DNA of 64,000 nucleotides from Microstegium vimineum (Eukaryota; Streptophyta; Magnoliopsida; Poales; Poaceae): assembly GCA_022036555.1 (NCBI GenBank), contig CM039133.1, positions 8,153,894-8,217,893 of the forward strand. Direction: 5' to 3'. The notes beneath the pieces are model-generated. The model was not told where the DNA came from. It saw nothing but the letters and a program-made list of their open reading frames with translations, and searched no databases. Below are positions 33,897-44,637 of the stretch, in pieces (positions within the stretch are counted from its first letter, which is position 1; every line of letters begins with the position of its first letter). A program made the translations under genes and the position numbers.

Positions 33897-36107
33897 CTAG
33901 GACTGCCTATACCCTGAATACCGATCACTGCATTCGGGGCAATTATTTCTAGTAGGCAGCTTTAGGCCTTCATTCCAACAGTGTTTGAAAAACGAGCATC
34001 CCCAATGAGACTGCCCCTGCTCTCTCAAGCGCTCTCGTTCCCTCTGATACACTTCTTCCTCATGCCTCTGACGTTCCTCTATGAACCTCTGCTCTTCGTG
34101 ATGCATCCGCCTCTGATGCCGCTCTCGCTCCCGTTGCCACCTGTTTAACAGGATCCGCGTTGTGACCCTAGGTTTGGAAGCCTCCCCTCCTTCAGTTCGG
34201 CTACTCTGGAACTGTCCTTGTTGCCGAAGCTCCTTTTCTGTAATCTGTCGATCAGGGTCAACAGCACCAGTCTTTTTCGCTCTATCTGAGGTCAGCACTT
34301 TCATCTCACTCTTGCCCTTGGAGTCTTCCGCGGCAACCATATTCATAGAGAAAGATATTGTGTTTTGTGCAAAAGGGTTAGCGTCAATCTTCATCTTGCC
34401 GTCAAACTTCAAATTTCCTTCCTGAATAGCTTTCTGGATTTTCATTCTAAACACCCGGCAATCGTTGATTGCATGGGAACTAGTGTTGTGGTAACCGCAA
34501 AACCTTTTATCCTTTACTCCTTCAGGACGCAGCATGGGGTGCCCTTCAGGCAGCTTGATGTGTCCTTCCTTTTACAATAGCTCGAACAATTTGTCTGATT
34601 TGGATACATCAAAGTCGTAAGTGCCCTTCTACTGCCTCAACCATCGCTGATTGACTTGAGTTGGCTCTTTTGCCCAGACCAGTTCGGCCGCAGCGACTTC
34701 ATCCTCATCTTCAAACTTCGTTGCCTCCTCCAAGAAACTCTGATACACCGCACCAGCTACATCACCTTTCTGGAAACGGTTATCCCTTCTGAACCCCTGA
34801 GCTTGGTTATTCATCACTGCTAGTCGTTGCGACAGCTGACCAAGGTCGTCGAAGTCCAAGCCGAACAGCTTCTCTCTGACATTCGGCTGCATGCCTGCCA
34901 TTGCCATACCTGGGAACTGGTCATTCGGTAAATTCAGAGAGTAGCAGAGATTTTTGGTCTCTCTGAACCTGCGGAGGTATTCCTGGGGCGTCTCGTTAGG
35001 CTTCTATCTCAAGCTCATCAGATCGACTAGCTTCTTCTCATTGGTGCCTGTAAAGAAATATGTGTGGAATTTCTGTTCCAGGTCTGCCCAGCTGATGATG
35101 GAGTTCGCTGGGAGAGATGTGAACCATGTGAAAGCTGGCCCTATCAGTGACATAGGGAAATACCGAATCTTCCAAGCATCAACTGTAGATGCTTCCCCCA
35201 GCTGCATCAAGTATCAGTTGATGTGTTCTATAGTGCTGGTATCATCCTGGCCTAAAAACTTGGTCAAATCTGTCGGGGCTTTAACCCTTGGGGGAAGAGC
35301 CACCCGGTTGTACCATTCTGGATAAGGGGACTAGTATGCGTACGACTGGTTCTTTGGCTTCAAGCCAAACTGATTCTTCATCATGTCCGTCATCCTATCC
35401 ATGATCCGGTTGACACTGGAATTCTGAGCCCCACGCGTGTGCCCTTCAAATGGCAGCCCTGTTGGGTTCCCGTATCCAGGATTCGGGAGAGCATTAATGG
35501 CGCTGTAATCGGCAAATTCCTGATACCCCTGCCCACACACGCTCTTTTGTAGTCTGTTTGCTATTGGGGATATCTTGTGAGCCGAATGCGGGACGTTCCT
35601 TGACATGCCGAACGCAAGCTGACTGTGAGTCACGGGATATTGCTGCTTCTGGTGAGACTCCATCCCAGCTTGGGCCATGTCAGACACCCCTCTTTCCTCA
35701 GCGGTCTTCTCCTGATACTTGGGCACGGGGAACAGTGTTGCCCCATGTATTGGCCCATGAGTCTCCTCAAAGAGCTTGTTGGCGGCTGGCCCGAACGTGC
35801 TGACCATGATTTGACGAAAAGTATTCAGGAAAGCTGAGTGATGATTTTTCATAGTTTCACTCATAGCTTTATAGATCACGGCACCGAATCTGCGCTCTTC
35901 CTCCTCATCCGTGTTATCAGATTGATTCGGAAGGAGGGTTCTTGGGAGCGCCTATTTCTGGATAACCTTGTTGCTTTTGTTCTTTGAGAAAGACATCAAG
36001 CATTTGCTCTGGAACTCGTCGCATGCCTACTGGATCAGACTTCTCATGTCTGTCGGCAATTCATCCATAGTTATGTTGAGAACCAGGTTGTTGTCGATTT
36101 CAACCAT
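33897..36107 (-). pseudogene. gag: Tat element 1 gag
   Basis: The frame starts at the ATG at 36107 (minus; MVEIDNN) and is interrupted by several stops. Recognisable parts in order are: the N-terminal helical region with NHHSAFLNTFRQIMVSTFGP (about 35840-35780); a Gly/Pro-rich linker; the retrotrans_gag core with SLIGPAFTWFTSLPANSI and WADLEQKFHTYFF (35210-35004); the NVREKLFGLDFDDLGQLSQRL block (34907-34629); a CGYHNTSSHAINDC motif near 34495 in place of a zinc knuckle; and a long Arg/Glu-rich helix (about 34170-34000). Gag forms the particle that packages element RNA. The same N-terminal text occurs on + in element 3 at 62023-62553, which confirms family identity. Confidence 0.82.
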
Positions 36108-36120
36108 CTTGAGGTGTGGC

Positions 36121-36139
36121 GTCCCACCGAGCGTGCCAA
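36121..36139 (-). promoter_or_regulatory. Primer binding site of Tat element 1
   Basis: On the minus strand, TTGGCACGCTCGGTGGGAC lies six bases inside the right LTR. Element 3 has the same text at 61988-62006. It resembles the tRNA-type PBS of RIRE2/Tat elements. The tRNA (Arg is likely) was not confirmed. Confidence 0.65.
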
Positions 36140-36145
36140 TAACTG

Positions 36146-37535
36146 TGTTGACACAAAAAGTGACGTATTGCGTCTTACACACAGCAAGCCGGAAAAGCGT
36201 GACTTCAATTGGATACCCGGATGCTTCGAGAACCGAAAACGTGCCAGTTAGTTTGACCCGAAAACTAACAGGGGATGAAAGTCATTAGATATAAACTGGA
36301 ACGTGTCGGGTAACACCAGACAGTTCCATATGTACGGCCCTGAAGTCGCTTGCAACGACACACAGCTATGAAAGTTGTCTGCCAACAGGTTTTATGGAAC
36401 GTTCGGCTAAAATAGACATATAGCACGTAAATCACTGATTACCGAACGCACGTGCATGGGAAAAGGACGTACGAACGACTCATGGTTGACTATAAGTTAA
36501 AGCATAACCAATCTCGGCAATTAGCCGAATTAGGGTCCATGATGAAGGAAACACGCAAGCAAACATGATTAAACCAATCTAAAGCCTGCATCTGTCGCAC
36601 GATACCTAGCGTCATCAAAGCTTAAACATGGATAGCATGCATGAACCCGCAACATGTAACAATCTAGATTCAAACTAATTCGGCTATTTATGGATATAAG
36701 ATCTACTTATAGAAACAACATAAGAACAACTCATTGAAACATAGATAAATCTATATAAACTAATAAGAGCCAAACTGTATCAATCTAGATTAGACAAAAG
36801 AGTGTTTGCAAATATGTAAAAATTATATAAAACATGCAACACGATAACTTAATGAACCCAATAGATCTTGCCAAATCTATAGGAGCCGATAACTATCTTG
36901 CTTTTGCTAAGCATACAAGCAAACATCCGCTGCACGACGTCTACTTATAAACAAAACACAAGCAGAGACCTCTTGATTATTAAGCAAAGATCCGCCGCAC
37001 GATCATTGATAATAAACAAGACTACTTGCATCAATATCTAAATCCACCGCATGATACTAGACATGATAACAAGGTTGCCAAGACTTACGGAGGTCGACGG
37101 ATCGATGGTTCCTCTCGAAGAACTCGACGACACGACAAAGGACTCGAAGTTGGCACGAGGCCGATTGTATTGATTTGGTTGTGAACACCTTTTACAATAG
37201 TTAAGGGCTTATATTTATACCCTGGCTATAACATGAGTCCTAAGAGGACACGGTTACAAAATATTAAAGGAAGAAATACAATATTTTGACTTTGGTTTCC
37301 TTCGGAGTCCCCATTGCCTTAATTATCGCAACCATCGTTACTAATTCGGCTCTCACTTGCCGCCTTTATCGCTCCGGTGGAAACCGCCCTTCTTCTGATT
37401 AACCGATTGCAATCGACTGCCGAATCTGATAATTAACCGACCGCACGGATTTTGCCGAACGCTTCTGGACATCTACCTTTGCCGACTCATCGTGCACTGG
37501 CCCACTTGTCATTGTGCAAAAATCCGGTGTTAACA
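36146..37535 (-). repeat. Tat element 1, 5' LTR (right)
   Basis: This 1390-bp LTR is a direct copy of 24182-25535 with few substitutions. On the minus strand it contains GGGTATAAATATAAGCCC opposite 37207-37224, a good TATA box for the gag-pol transcript. Confidence 0.9.
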
Positions 37536-37540
37536 CTAGT

Positions 37541-38877
37541 AAAACATGGGTAACTCAAATGTGGCGAAGGTATTGTATAGTTTAGTTTTGAACTCCTTGA
37601 ACTGTTGTATATTAGTATATATAAGCTTCAACCACATGCTAGGCGCCATTTTTTAGGTTGCACGTCATTTAATTTGGACGAATAAACCCAGGATGGGACT
37701 TACTGGCCCAAAAGTTAGTAAAAACATCAATGTGGCGTCAATAGTACCAGATATCCACGTGGCCACATAAATCTACAATCTCTCCCTTTGAAGAAGCCAT
37801 CCATATATAGCATCTGCTTCAACTCATTGTTTCCCAGTTATGCATGAATAAGACCACAACACTAGCAACCGTTTAATTTTCGAACGAAGGCTTGGGAAGC
37901 ATTGGGAAGTGTGGATGCCTGTGGAAGTATTTTTCTGTTGGCACCACCCGATTTCCTTGCATGACAGTAATGGCTTCGAGCAAAGGCATTATTACGACAT
38001 CTCCCACTACTTCTCTTGAAAGTTGTTGCTTGGATTTCCTGTCTAACTTACTCTATAGCGGTATAGCAGTATAGGTCTGGCGGCAACTCTACCTTTGTGC
38101 TTAATCCAACTCTAAATGGACAGTTCTTTTTATTTGTGGATAAGACAGTCCTTGTAGTAGAGACTCGGTTTAATGAACTGAATAAAAAGATACGCAGAAG
38201 CTGTTAAGTTATGAAAAGCATGTAAGTAGTGTCTGCCTGTCTTGTGGACGTCTGGCCTCTTTTTTTCGCAGATCTCCCCTGAGAATCTAACAGCTATGTT
38301 GGAGGCACTCATCTGGTGTGTGCAAGAGGTCCTCCTCTATTCTGACTTCTGAGCCTCACAGGACAGCACACGGTTCCTCTGCCTACCTTTGTGCTAGGTC
38401 GTTTTCAGGGTACATACAACCCTCAATCATAGAAATTATAGTATGTCAGTAGTCTAACCTTTTTGATTTTTTTTTAAGACTTCCAACTTTAGCTGAAGAA
38501 TCCGATCCCCCATTTGTGTTGGAATCTGCTCACTGTACTGTGATTAAAACAAACAATTGGATATGCCCAATGAGATGTGAACAGCATGAATGAACGTACA
38601 TTGTGCTCTGCTCTGTACACACTCATCGAGAGAATGAACAGTATAATATACGCAACCCTGTCTAATCAACCTTTATTTTTTCTACAAGTCATGCATAATC
38701 AGGTGAGCTCATCGTGTATTTGCATTGTCTGCCATCCCAAATTCCCAGCCTGTATATTTAAAATACTCAAATGTAATGTAAATCATGGAAATCTCCAACA
38801 TTATAGTTGATAATAGTACTGCACATCCTCCAAGCTCCACTGAGTCAAGATCAAGCACGCAGCATGCTACGATCCGA
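37541..38877. repeat. HIPP-flank repeat unit adjoining the intact gene
   Basis: This is the reference copy of the unit. It lies downstream of the HIPP stop codon on the minus strand and contains all landmark blocks in order. Its left edge is the resumed half of the unit cut at 24176. No gene is seen other than the 3' UTR of HIPP, which must lie here. Confidence 0.7.
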
Positions 38878-40653
38878 TCACATGACGCTGCACGCCGCCG
38901 ATGGGTCATCGTCGCAGAAGGTCCGGCAGTTCCTGTACCCGCCACACGGCGGAGGCAACAGCCGAACAGTTGTGCCGCCGCCGTACACCCTGCCGCCGCA
39001 GCAGTGGCACCGACAGCTGTCGTAATAGCCCTGGTAGCAAGGCGCGCAGCAAGAGCACCCGCACGGCCCCACCACCGGCGCCGCCGGCCACGAGGGTATC
39101 TCCACCGTCGGGATCACGTACTCCGCCTCCAGCGGACGGCCCGTGCACGGCGGCGGCATCAGCATCGGCGGTGGCCGCTCCTTCATCGGCATCGGCGGCG
39201 GCGGGTGGTGGTGGTGTTGCGGCTGCATCGGCGGCGGCGGCGGCGGCGGCATCTCCTTGGGTGGGGGAGACATCGGCGGCGGCTCCAGTTCCGCTCTGGG
39301 CGGCTTCTCCTCGAGGTACTGCGGCTGCGGCACCATTGCCGACATCCCCTGGTCAGGTGGAAGGTGGTGGTGGTGGACCGGGGACGACGGCGGAGGCGGC
39401 ATCATCATCGTCATCGTCTCCGGCGGAGGTCCTGGTGGTGGTGCCTGTTCCTGTGGCGGAGGCCGCTCCGCCTCTGGCGGTGGTGGTGCCTTGTTCTTGC
39501 TCTTGCCCTTCTTCCCTTGCACCGGCGGCGGCGGCGCGGGTGGCGGCCCGCCGTCTGGTGCCATGTTGGTGGTGTCGACGATGTGCACGTCCCTGACCAC
39601 CTTGCCGCCCTTGCAGCGGAGCTTGCAGGCGAGTCGCTGTGGGTCGAATGGCCCCACCATGGTGATCGTCTTGCTCTTGGTGTCGAACGAGATCGTCTGG
39701 ATCCTCTCATGGTCTGCATGCATGTATGAAGAGCAATTGATCAAGAATGACAATACTGATTGATCGATGAGGTTGCTTGCAGTAATTCTTTTAGTTTTGT
39801 TTTTTACTACTCTACTACGAACCTTGGAGCTTGCAGAGAATCTTGCGCATCTTGTGGTAGCATTTGGGGCAATCAAGGTCAACCAACACGATTACCATGG
39901 AGATCTGTGTTGACAGCAGGGTTAGTCTCTAGGCCGGGTAAATAATAAATATTTGTGTTCTTTTTGACTGACAGCAGTAAAGCGAAGCGAAAGTAAAGGG
40001 AATCGAATGAAAATCACTCTGGCTGTCAAAGGGAATATAATGATATTAAAAGCATTGTTGAAACGCTGCACAACTTTATGACGTTACTATTACGTACGTT
40101 ATATAATTATTACAAGCAAATTAAATGCGTTTCTGTTTCAATTTTTTTTCTATCGCCGTTTTGAGTATAAATAGGAAGTAACTCCCATCGCCATGAATTC
40201 GGCCTCGAACTATATTTCGCAACGAAACAATTATAAATATGATAACCAAAAGAATATATTCTCTCTTTGCCAAAGAAAAATAAAACACATAAAAAAGCAT
40301 GTAACGCAGGTATATATGCGATACGCATTTCAAAAGGAACTAGCTAGATTGTGATCGAAATAAAGAATGTATTTATATATTCCTACAGATCATCAACATA
40401 TGTGTGGAAACTCTTTGAATATATCTTTGCTCCACTACTATGCTTTTTTTTTCATTCAATCAATTTCTACATAACAGAGTATACAGGGGTTAGCGACCAG
40501 CGCAAATTCAGGAAAACATCGAAACACAAATTCATTCACAAAGAAGTACATCAAAACACAAACACAGACTTGTTGTATGCAGAACTCATATATGTCAGCT
40601 TCTTCAAATTTTGGAAGGAGAGTTTAAGAGAGAGAGATCACCTTCTCTGCCAT
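38878..40653 (-). CDS. Heavy-metal-associated isoprenylated plant protein (HIPP), three exons
   Basis: Exon 1 is 40642-40653 (MAEK), exon 2 is 39823-39904, and exon 3 is 38878-39713. All introns are GT..AG, and the predicted protein is 309 residues. Residues 1-80 form an HMA domain: a VIVLVDLDCPKCYHKM metal loop with CxxC at 16-19, and a second strand set ending KVVRDVHIVD. Then comes a long Pro-rich, Met/His-containing region (about 86-225), a Cys-rich patch (CGCSCCAPC, CRCHCCGG), and a C-terminal CSVM farnesylation box. HMA domains bind Cu/Zn-type metals, and prenylation directs HIPPs to membranes or the nucleus. The MAEK start and Pro-rich tail place it near the Pi21-like group. Every splice site was read directly. 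The role in this plant is inferred from the family only. Confidence 0.9.
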
Positions 40654-40725
40654 GCTTTGTGTAGGAGCTGATCCTCTGCTTCTTCTCACATGTAGAGTCT
40701 AGAGAGAGATTGTGAGTGAGAGAAT

Positions 40726-40808
40726 GAGAGAGAGAGAGAGAGAGAGAGAGGCGTCCAGAGTGTGTGAATAGAAGAGAGGAGGGGAGAGAGTGAGGTGCCC
40801 TATAAATA
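40726..40808 (-). promoter_or_regulatory. HIPP core promoter and CT-rich leader
   Basis: On the minus strand a TATTTATA box (opposite 40801-40808) lies about 150 bases before the ATG. It is followed by a pure CT dinucleotide tract (opposite 40726-40750) that would fall in the 5' UTR. GA/CT tracts in plant leaders are typical targets of GAGA-binding BPC proteins. Regulation through it is an inference. Confidence 0.5.
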
Positions 40809-40810
40809 GG

Positions 40811-43379
40811 AAGAGAGATAGGAGATGCCTGGCCTTTGTCGCTTCACATGGCCCCACGTTCAGGGAATAACCTTTTTCACCCCGTCACCCGACTCCGGAC
40901 ACGTGTACACGTATTTGCAATCACACTGCGTACAACTTCTATAATTTTCAGTGTGTACGTAGCTTAGCCCTGGCTGTTTATATGTATTTGCATGTATGTC
41001 AAATAAACACTTTGCATACTACTGTAGTACGTTAAGGATCCCCAAAATGGCAAAAAAGACGTGGCGTCATATATAATTGGTGGTAAATTAAGATGCCGTT
41101 TGGACTGTCAAATAAATTTGGATTATGCATTGTTCAATGTGCGCCGTGTAATTACTAGTAACGTCAATCGTGCATTATGTGAAAAATAAGAACACCATAA
41201 CTAGCCTACTTTACTGAGGCTATCAATACATTCTAACTTGACAAACCAGCTAGATTCATGTCAACATTTATTTATTTAGTTTTTTTATAAAAAAAACTTT
41301 TGGTTCGCCTACAACATTTATTTAGCTGTTTTTTTTCAGGGCTTTTGCGAAAAGCTTCATCATCCATGGATCTACTAAAATCCCTCGTTCACATAGGAAT
41401 GGGCTTAGGTAAAGCTAAAAACAGTAGTTTTTGGCAGCCTTCATCTTACTTACACCAGTAGGCCCCAACGTGTTTAGATTTCTAATTTGCCCCCACACAG
41501 AGCCCTTGCGGCGGACTTGGCTGCTGGGGAACGAGCATGCACGCACTCACAGCCATGACCGAGAGCATGGGCCGCGCAGTGGTTGAAGAAGAAGATAGGA
41601 AGCGTGAATGAAGGATATGGTAGGAGAAGAAATATGACAGGGGAAAAAAAGAGAGGGGCGTTATAGTCAATTCTTTTTTTTCTATAATTTGAAGGTGTTT
41701 TGCCATTCGAGTTAATTGAAACGGCCTCAACTTCACGGATCGAGCTACTCATTAAGTTGAGAAAAAAATAAGCTATGTCAAACAATGGCCTATAGATGAT
41801 AGAAATGTTAGGACACAAGAAAAGTCCGACCTTAATGGGTATAAAAATGGTATATACACAAGTATATCAACCATTGCTTCCGTACAGGCTGGAATCCTTG
41901 GATTGTGTTAAACCTATGATTTATAAAAATTACTTACATTAATTTGCGTGGTTTTCTCTTTATTGGTTTTCTATCGTAATTGGCAGGAGACAAGCTTAAG
42001 CTCGGAAATTTTGATTCCAATCAATATGCCAGGCACATATGCTTTTGTGATACTCAGCCACTCAGGGTCATAGTTTGGGATAGAAATGTTTTAAGGAAAT
42101 TTGGCGATTCTTGGTTCAAGAAGCAACAAGACTGTCAGTTCGTGCATCAAGTAACAACAATTTTGAATAAAAAAGGGATTATGGTACGCAAATAATTAAT
42201 CTTCATTTGTTAATAGTTATGGATTAATTGTATTCCAGCAGTTATCTGTCGTTGACTAAGAATGAGAAAAATTTGAATGTCACTAAAACAAATTCCTGGT
42301 ACTTGCCATTTTAAAATAGTTTCATCTCTCGAGATTTTTTAAGGCAATTGCTCTCGGTCAAAATAATATTTCGATCGATCTGGTTGGTTCGGTATTTCCC
42401 TTTTACCGATCCGTGCCCCTTGCGAAATGCGCCTATCATACGAGCACATTCACATGTAGTAACTCACAAGGTGTACTTTTGTGGCATGTCCACATGCATT
42501 CATGTTTGCTAAGTTTTATAAAAATGCAGAATGACAACTGCCCTATATATAGTACTCAGAAATAATTTGTCTCGTTTGTACAAAACCCCAACAATACTCA
42601 TTAAATTTTCACTCACCATCCTCGATCTCCCTTAAAGAGAGAACAATCAATTATATTGTATACAAGCTGACAAGTCATAGTATATATATTATGTGTGGTA
42701 TTGTTGGATAAGTGGGCAGTGTGGTATTAGTCATAATTTGAAGTCTAGCTAGTATGGGTATGTCATTTAGTACAGTCATTGCCAATTGGCATGGGAGGCG
42801 TAGGGAATCATCATGTTGTAGTAAGGCTACCAAATAAAAGGACATTCAAACCTCGTGGTACAGTTCTTCTACCGGGTACCCCTAAAGATTCACAAGCCGT
42901 GCTGTGTTCAGCAAAATGCTAGTGTCGTCTTAATTGTTTTTCTTTGCTTGTATAGTTGAAGGAGCTTAGACAGACAGACTCATCACGTGCAAACTTTGCA
43001 AAAGTAATTGAGATGTTTAGATGTTGCAGTTCAGTCGGACAATGACAGCTAGCTGTGGTTTGAAATGGATAAAACAGAATTATAATCTAGCTAGTCAATT
43101 GAAGAATCGCTTGAACAATCATTCTCCATGTAGTTCCGTTTTACTCCATGCATGCATCGTGAACACTCGTCAACAATCATTTTCTGGTGATGCATAACAT
43201 CGGAATATACCAACTTACTGCAATGTGTGTCAATCATGGGTATATGTTCCATAGCATCAATTCTTCAGCCACTGTTAAAGCATAACATCGCTTAGCAAAA
43301 CTTTTGTGTGTGCACAGCACTGTTAAAGCATTGTAAAGGCAAACTTTTCTGGAACATACACAACACGATTACACGAAGG
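40811..43379. other. Gene-poor stretch upstream of HIPP
   Basis: The sequence is AT-rich with no recognised gene. A 71-codon open frame at 41980-42195 (GDKLKLGNFDSNQYARHICF) follows an AG and could be a lone exon, but it matches no family I know. The proximal part, up to about 41300, may contain HIPP regulatory DNA. Confidence 0.4.
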
Positions 43380-44096
43380 TAACTACTACTAGAAAGTAAA
43401 GCTGAGTCTGGAAAGTAGAGACAGATGTGTGGCTAGCTGCAACTTCACCTCAGTATTTTAAATGAAAAGGCTCGGAATCGTATTCTTCAGCCACAGGGAC
43501 TTCACATGAGACTATGTGTAGAGGCTATTTTCAGTTTCATCCTCATATGAGCTAACTACCATTACTTGTGCAGGGACATAAATAAATTATCCGTCAATAT
43601 TTTATCTCCATTAATGCTGATTAGCGGAGGAGATTATTTTACCCGTCTCGGTTAATCGATTAACAGAGGTCGGCGCCTTAAGTCAACCTCCTCTGATAAT
43701 ATTTATTAATGAAGGCAGGCGTCCGAAGTCATCCACCTCCGTTAATAGATTATCCGAGGTGGTTGTCATATATGGTGCCCGTCTCCGTTAGCTCCTAGTT
43801 ATAACTTGCCCACAACTGTTAATGATTTTCTAGTTGAAAATTAATTTTTTTAGCATTTGATTCGAGTTTGAATTTGAATTCTCTTTTCGCAAATTAAATA
43901 TAGACAAAACAGAAAATCATATATAAAGCACAAATATATATCACATCCATTCTTGTCTCATCCTAATCGTGGACCAACAGAGAGGCGGTCTCCTTATGCG
44001 GCACACCTCCGTTAATCATTAACTGGGGTCTTCATTGGGCGCCTGCCTCCATTAGATAAAGGGCAACCCCACACAAAATCAATCCTATAGTAGTGC
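43380..44096. repeat. Possible non-autonomous DNA element with 'acctccgttaat' repeats
   Basis: The words 'cctccgttaat' and 'attaacagaggt' recur in both orientations between 43600 and 44060, as in grass MITEs of the 'unequal-pair' type. On the minus strand the right edge reads CACTACTATAGG, like a CACTA end. The left edge 'actactactagaaag' is a poor partner and no TSD was found. Confidence 0.35.
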
Positions 44097-44637
44097 ATAC
44101 CTTTTATTTGGATCATGGTGGTTGCCTCTACCAGAGTCTGGCCTCTATCTCCGCCGCCGAGGTCCAAGGATATCCTCTTCTGCTCGAACTCCCAGGCCTC
44201 TGCCGCCACTAGGGCTGCCGTTGCTGATGGGATCCGCCTCATTGCTGATATCTTCATCGGTCTGAGGAGGTCAAATTTCTAGGGTGCCATTGCCCCTATG
44301 ACACAATTTCGTACAAAACCACCTCCATTGGATCTGCCTTCTCTCCCTACCAAGGACTGGTTGTCCACACCTTGGCAACCACTGTCTGTCGCCACAATCG
44401 TCGCCACCTCTATAGGGACAATGTTGCTGACACCTTGTCACTACTCGCCGCCTCCATGCGGATTGACCAACACCATCGCGAAGATGGGCGAGTATCTACA
44501 AATCGACACCATCCAAAGAAAGGGGTCACTATGGGTAGAGGTCACACCCGACCAAGACTAAGCAATGCTCATATCTGAATGCCTAGGGTCGGTGCTCATC
44601 GGCGGAGACATGTCTGCCGAAGAACTGGGAACCTAGT
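44097..44637. other. Gene-free stretch
   Basis: The composition is mixed. Short open frames on both strands (44298-44561 +, 44257-44012 -) have no family likeness. I see no supported feature. Confidence 0.35.

Larger units (their letters stand above)
24182..37535 (-). mobile_element. Tat-lineage Ty3/gypsy element 1 (gag-protease only, antisense genes)
   Basis: The element is 13.35 kb with TSD CTAGT (24177-24181 and 37536-37540). It has two direct LTRs beginning TGTTGACAC and ending TGTTAACA on the + strand. It reads on the minus strand: the PBS (36121-36139), gag and protease lie beside the right LTR, and a polypurine tract lies beside the left LTR. RT, RNase H and integrase are absent. On the + strand it carries a PMD gene (25684-28721) and the start of a second gene (from 29156), in the position where Tat elements are known to hold extra antisense ORFs. 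A 3.5-kb LTR-like insertion (29216-32700) accounts for part of the length. It is non-autonomous. Confidence 0.88.

Noticed and set aside
33225..35837. + strand frames across the Tat element gag and protease
   Set aside because: They are shadows of the minus-strand gag and protease, which carry clear retrotransposon motifs.
24182..37535. PMD gene considered as a host gene interrupted by LTRs
   Set aside because: The same gene lies at the same place inside a second element (52270-55147), between the polypurine tract and pol, so it belongs to the element.
38785..39763. Long + strand open frames across the HIPP exon (314, 231 and 206 codons)
   Set aside because: They are antisense shadows of the GC-rich proline-coding exon. 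The minus strand has correct splice sites, an HMA motif and a CaaX end; the + frames are low-complexity Arg, Ala or Gly runs.
38878..39882. A single-exon 334-codon minus-strand protein starting at 39882
   Set aside because: Reading through 39714-39822 gives unrelated residues. The GT at 39822 and the AG at 39714 define an intron and restore the HMA domain with exons 2 and 1.
41980..42195. A 71-codon frame considered as a gene
   Set aside because: It has no ATG in a good context (it begins at TTG), no family likeness and no neighbouring exons. It is kept only as a remark in the gene-poor entry.
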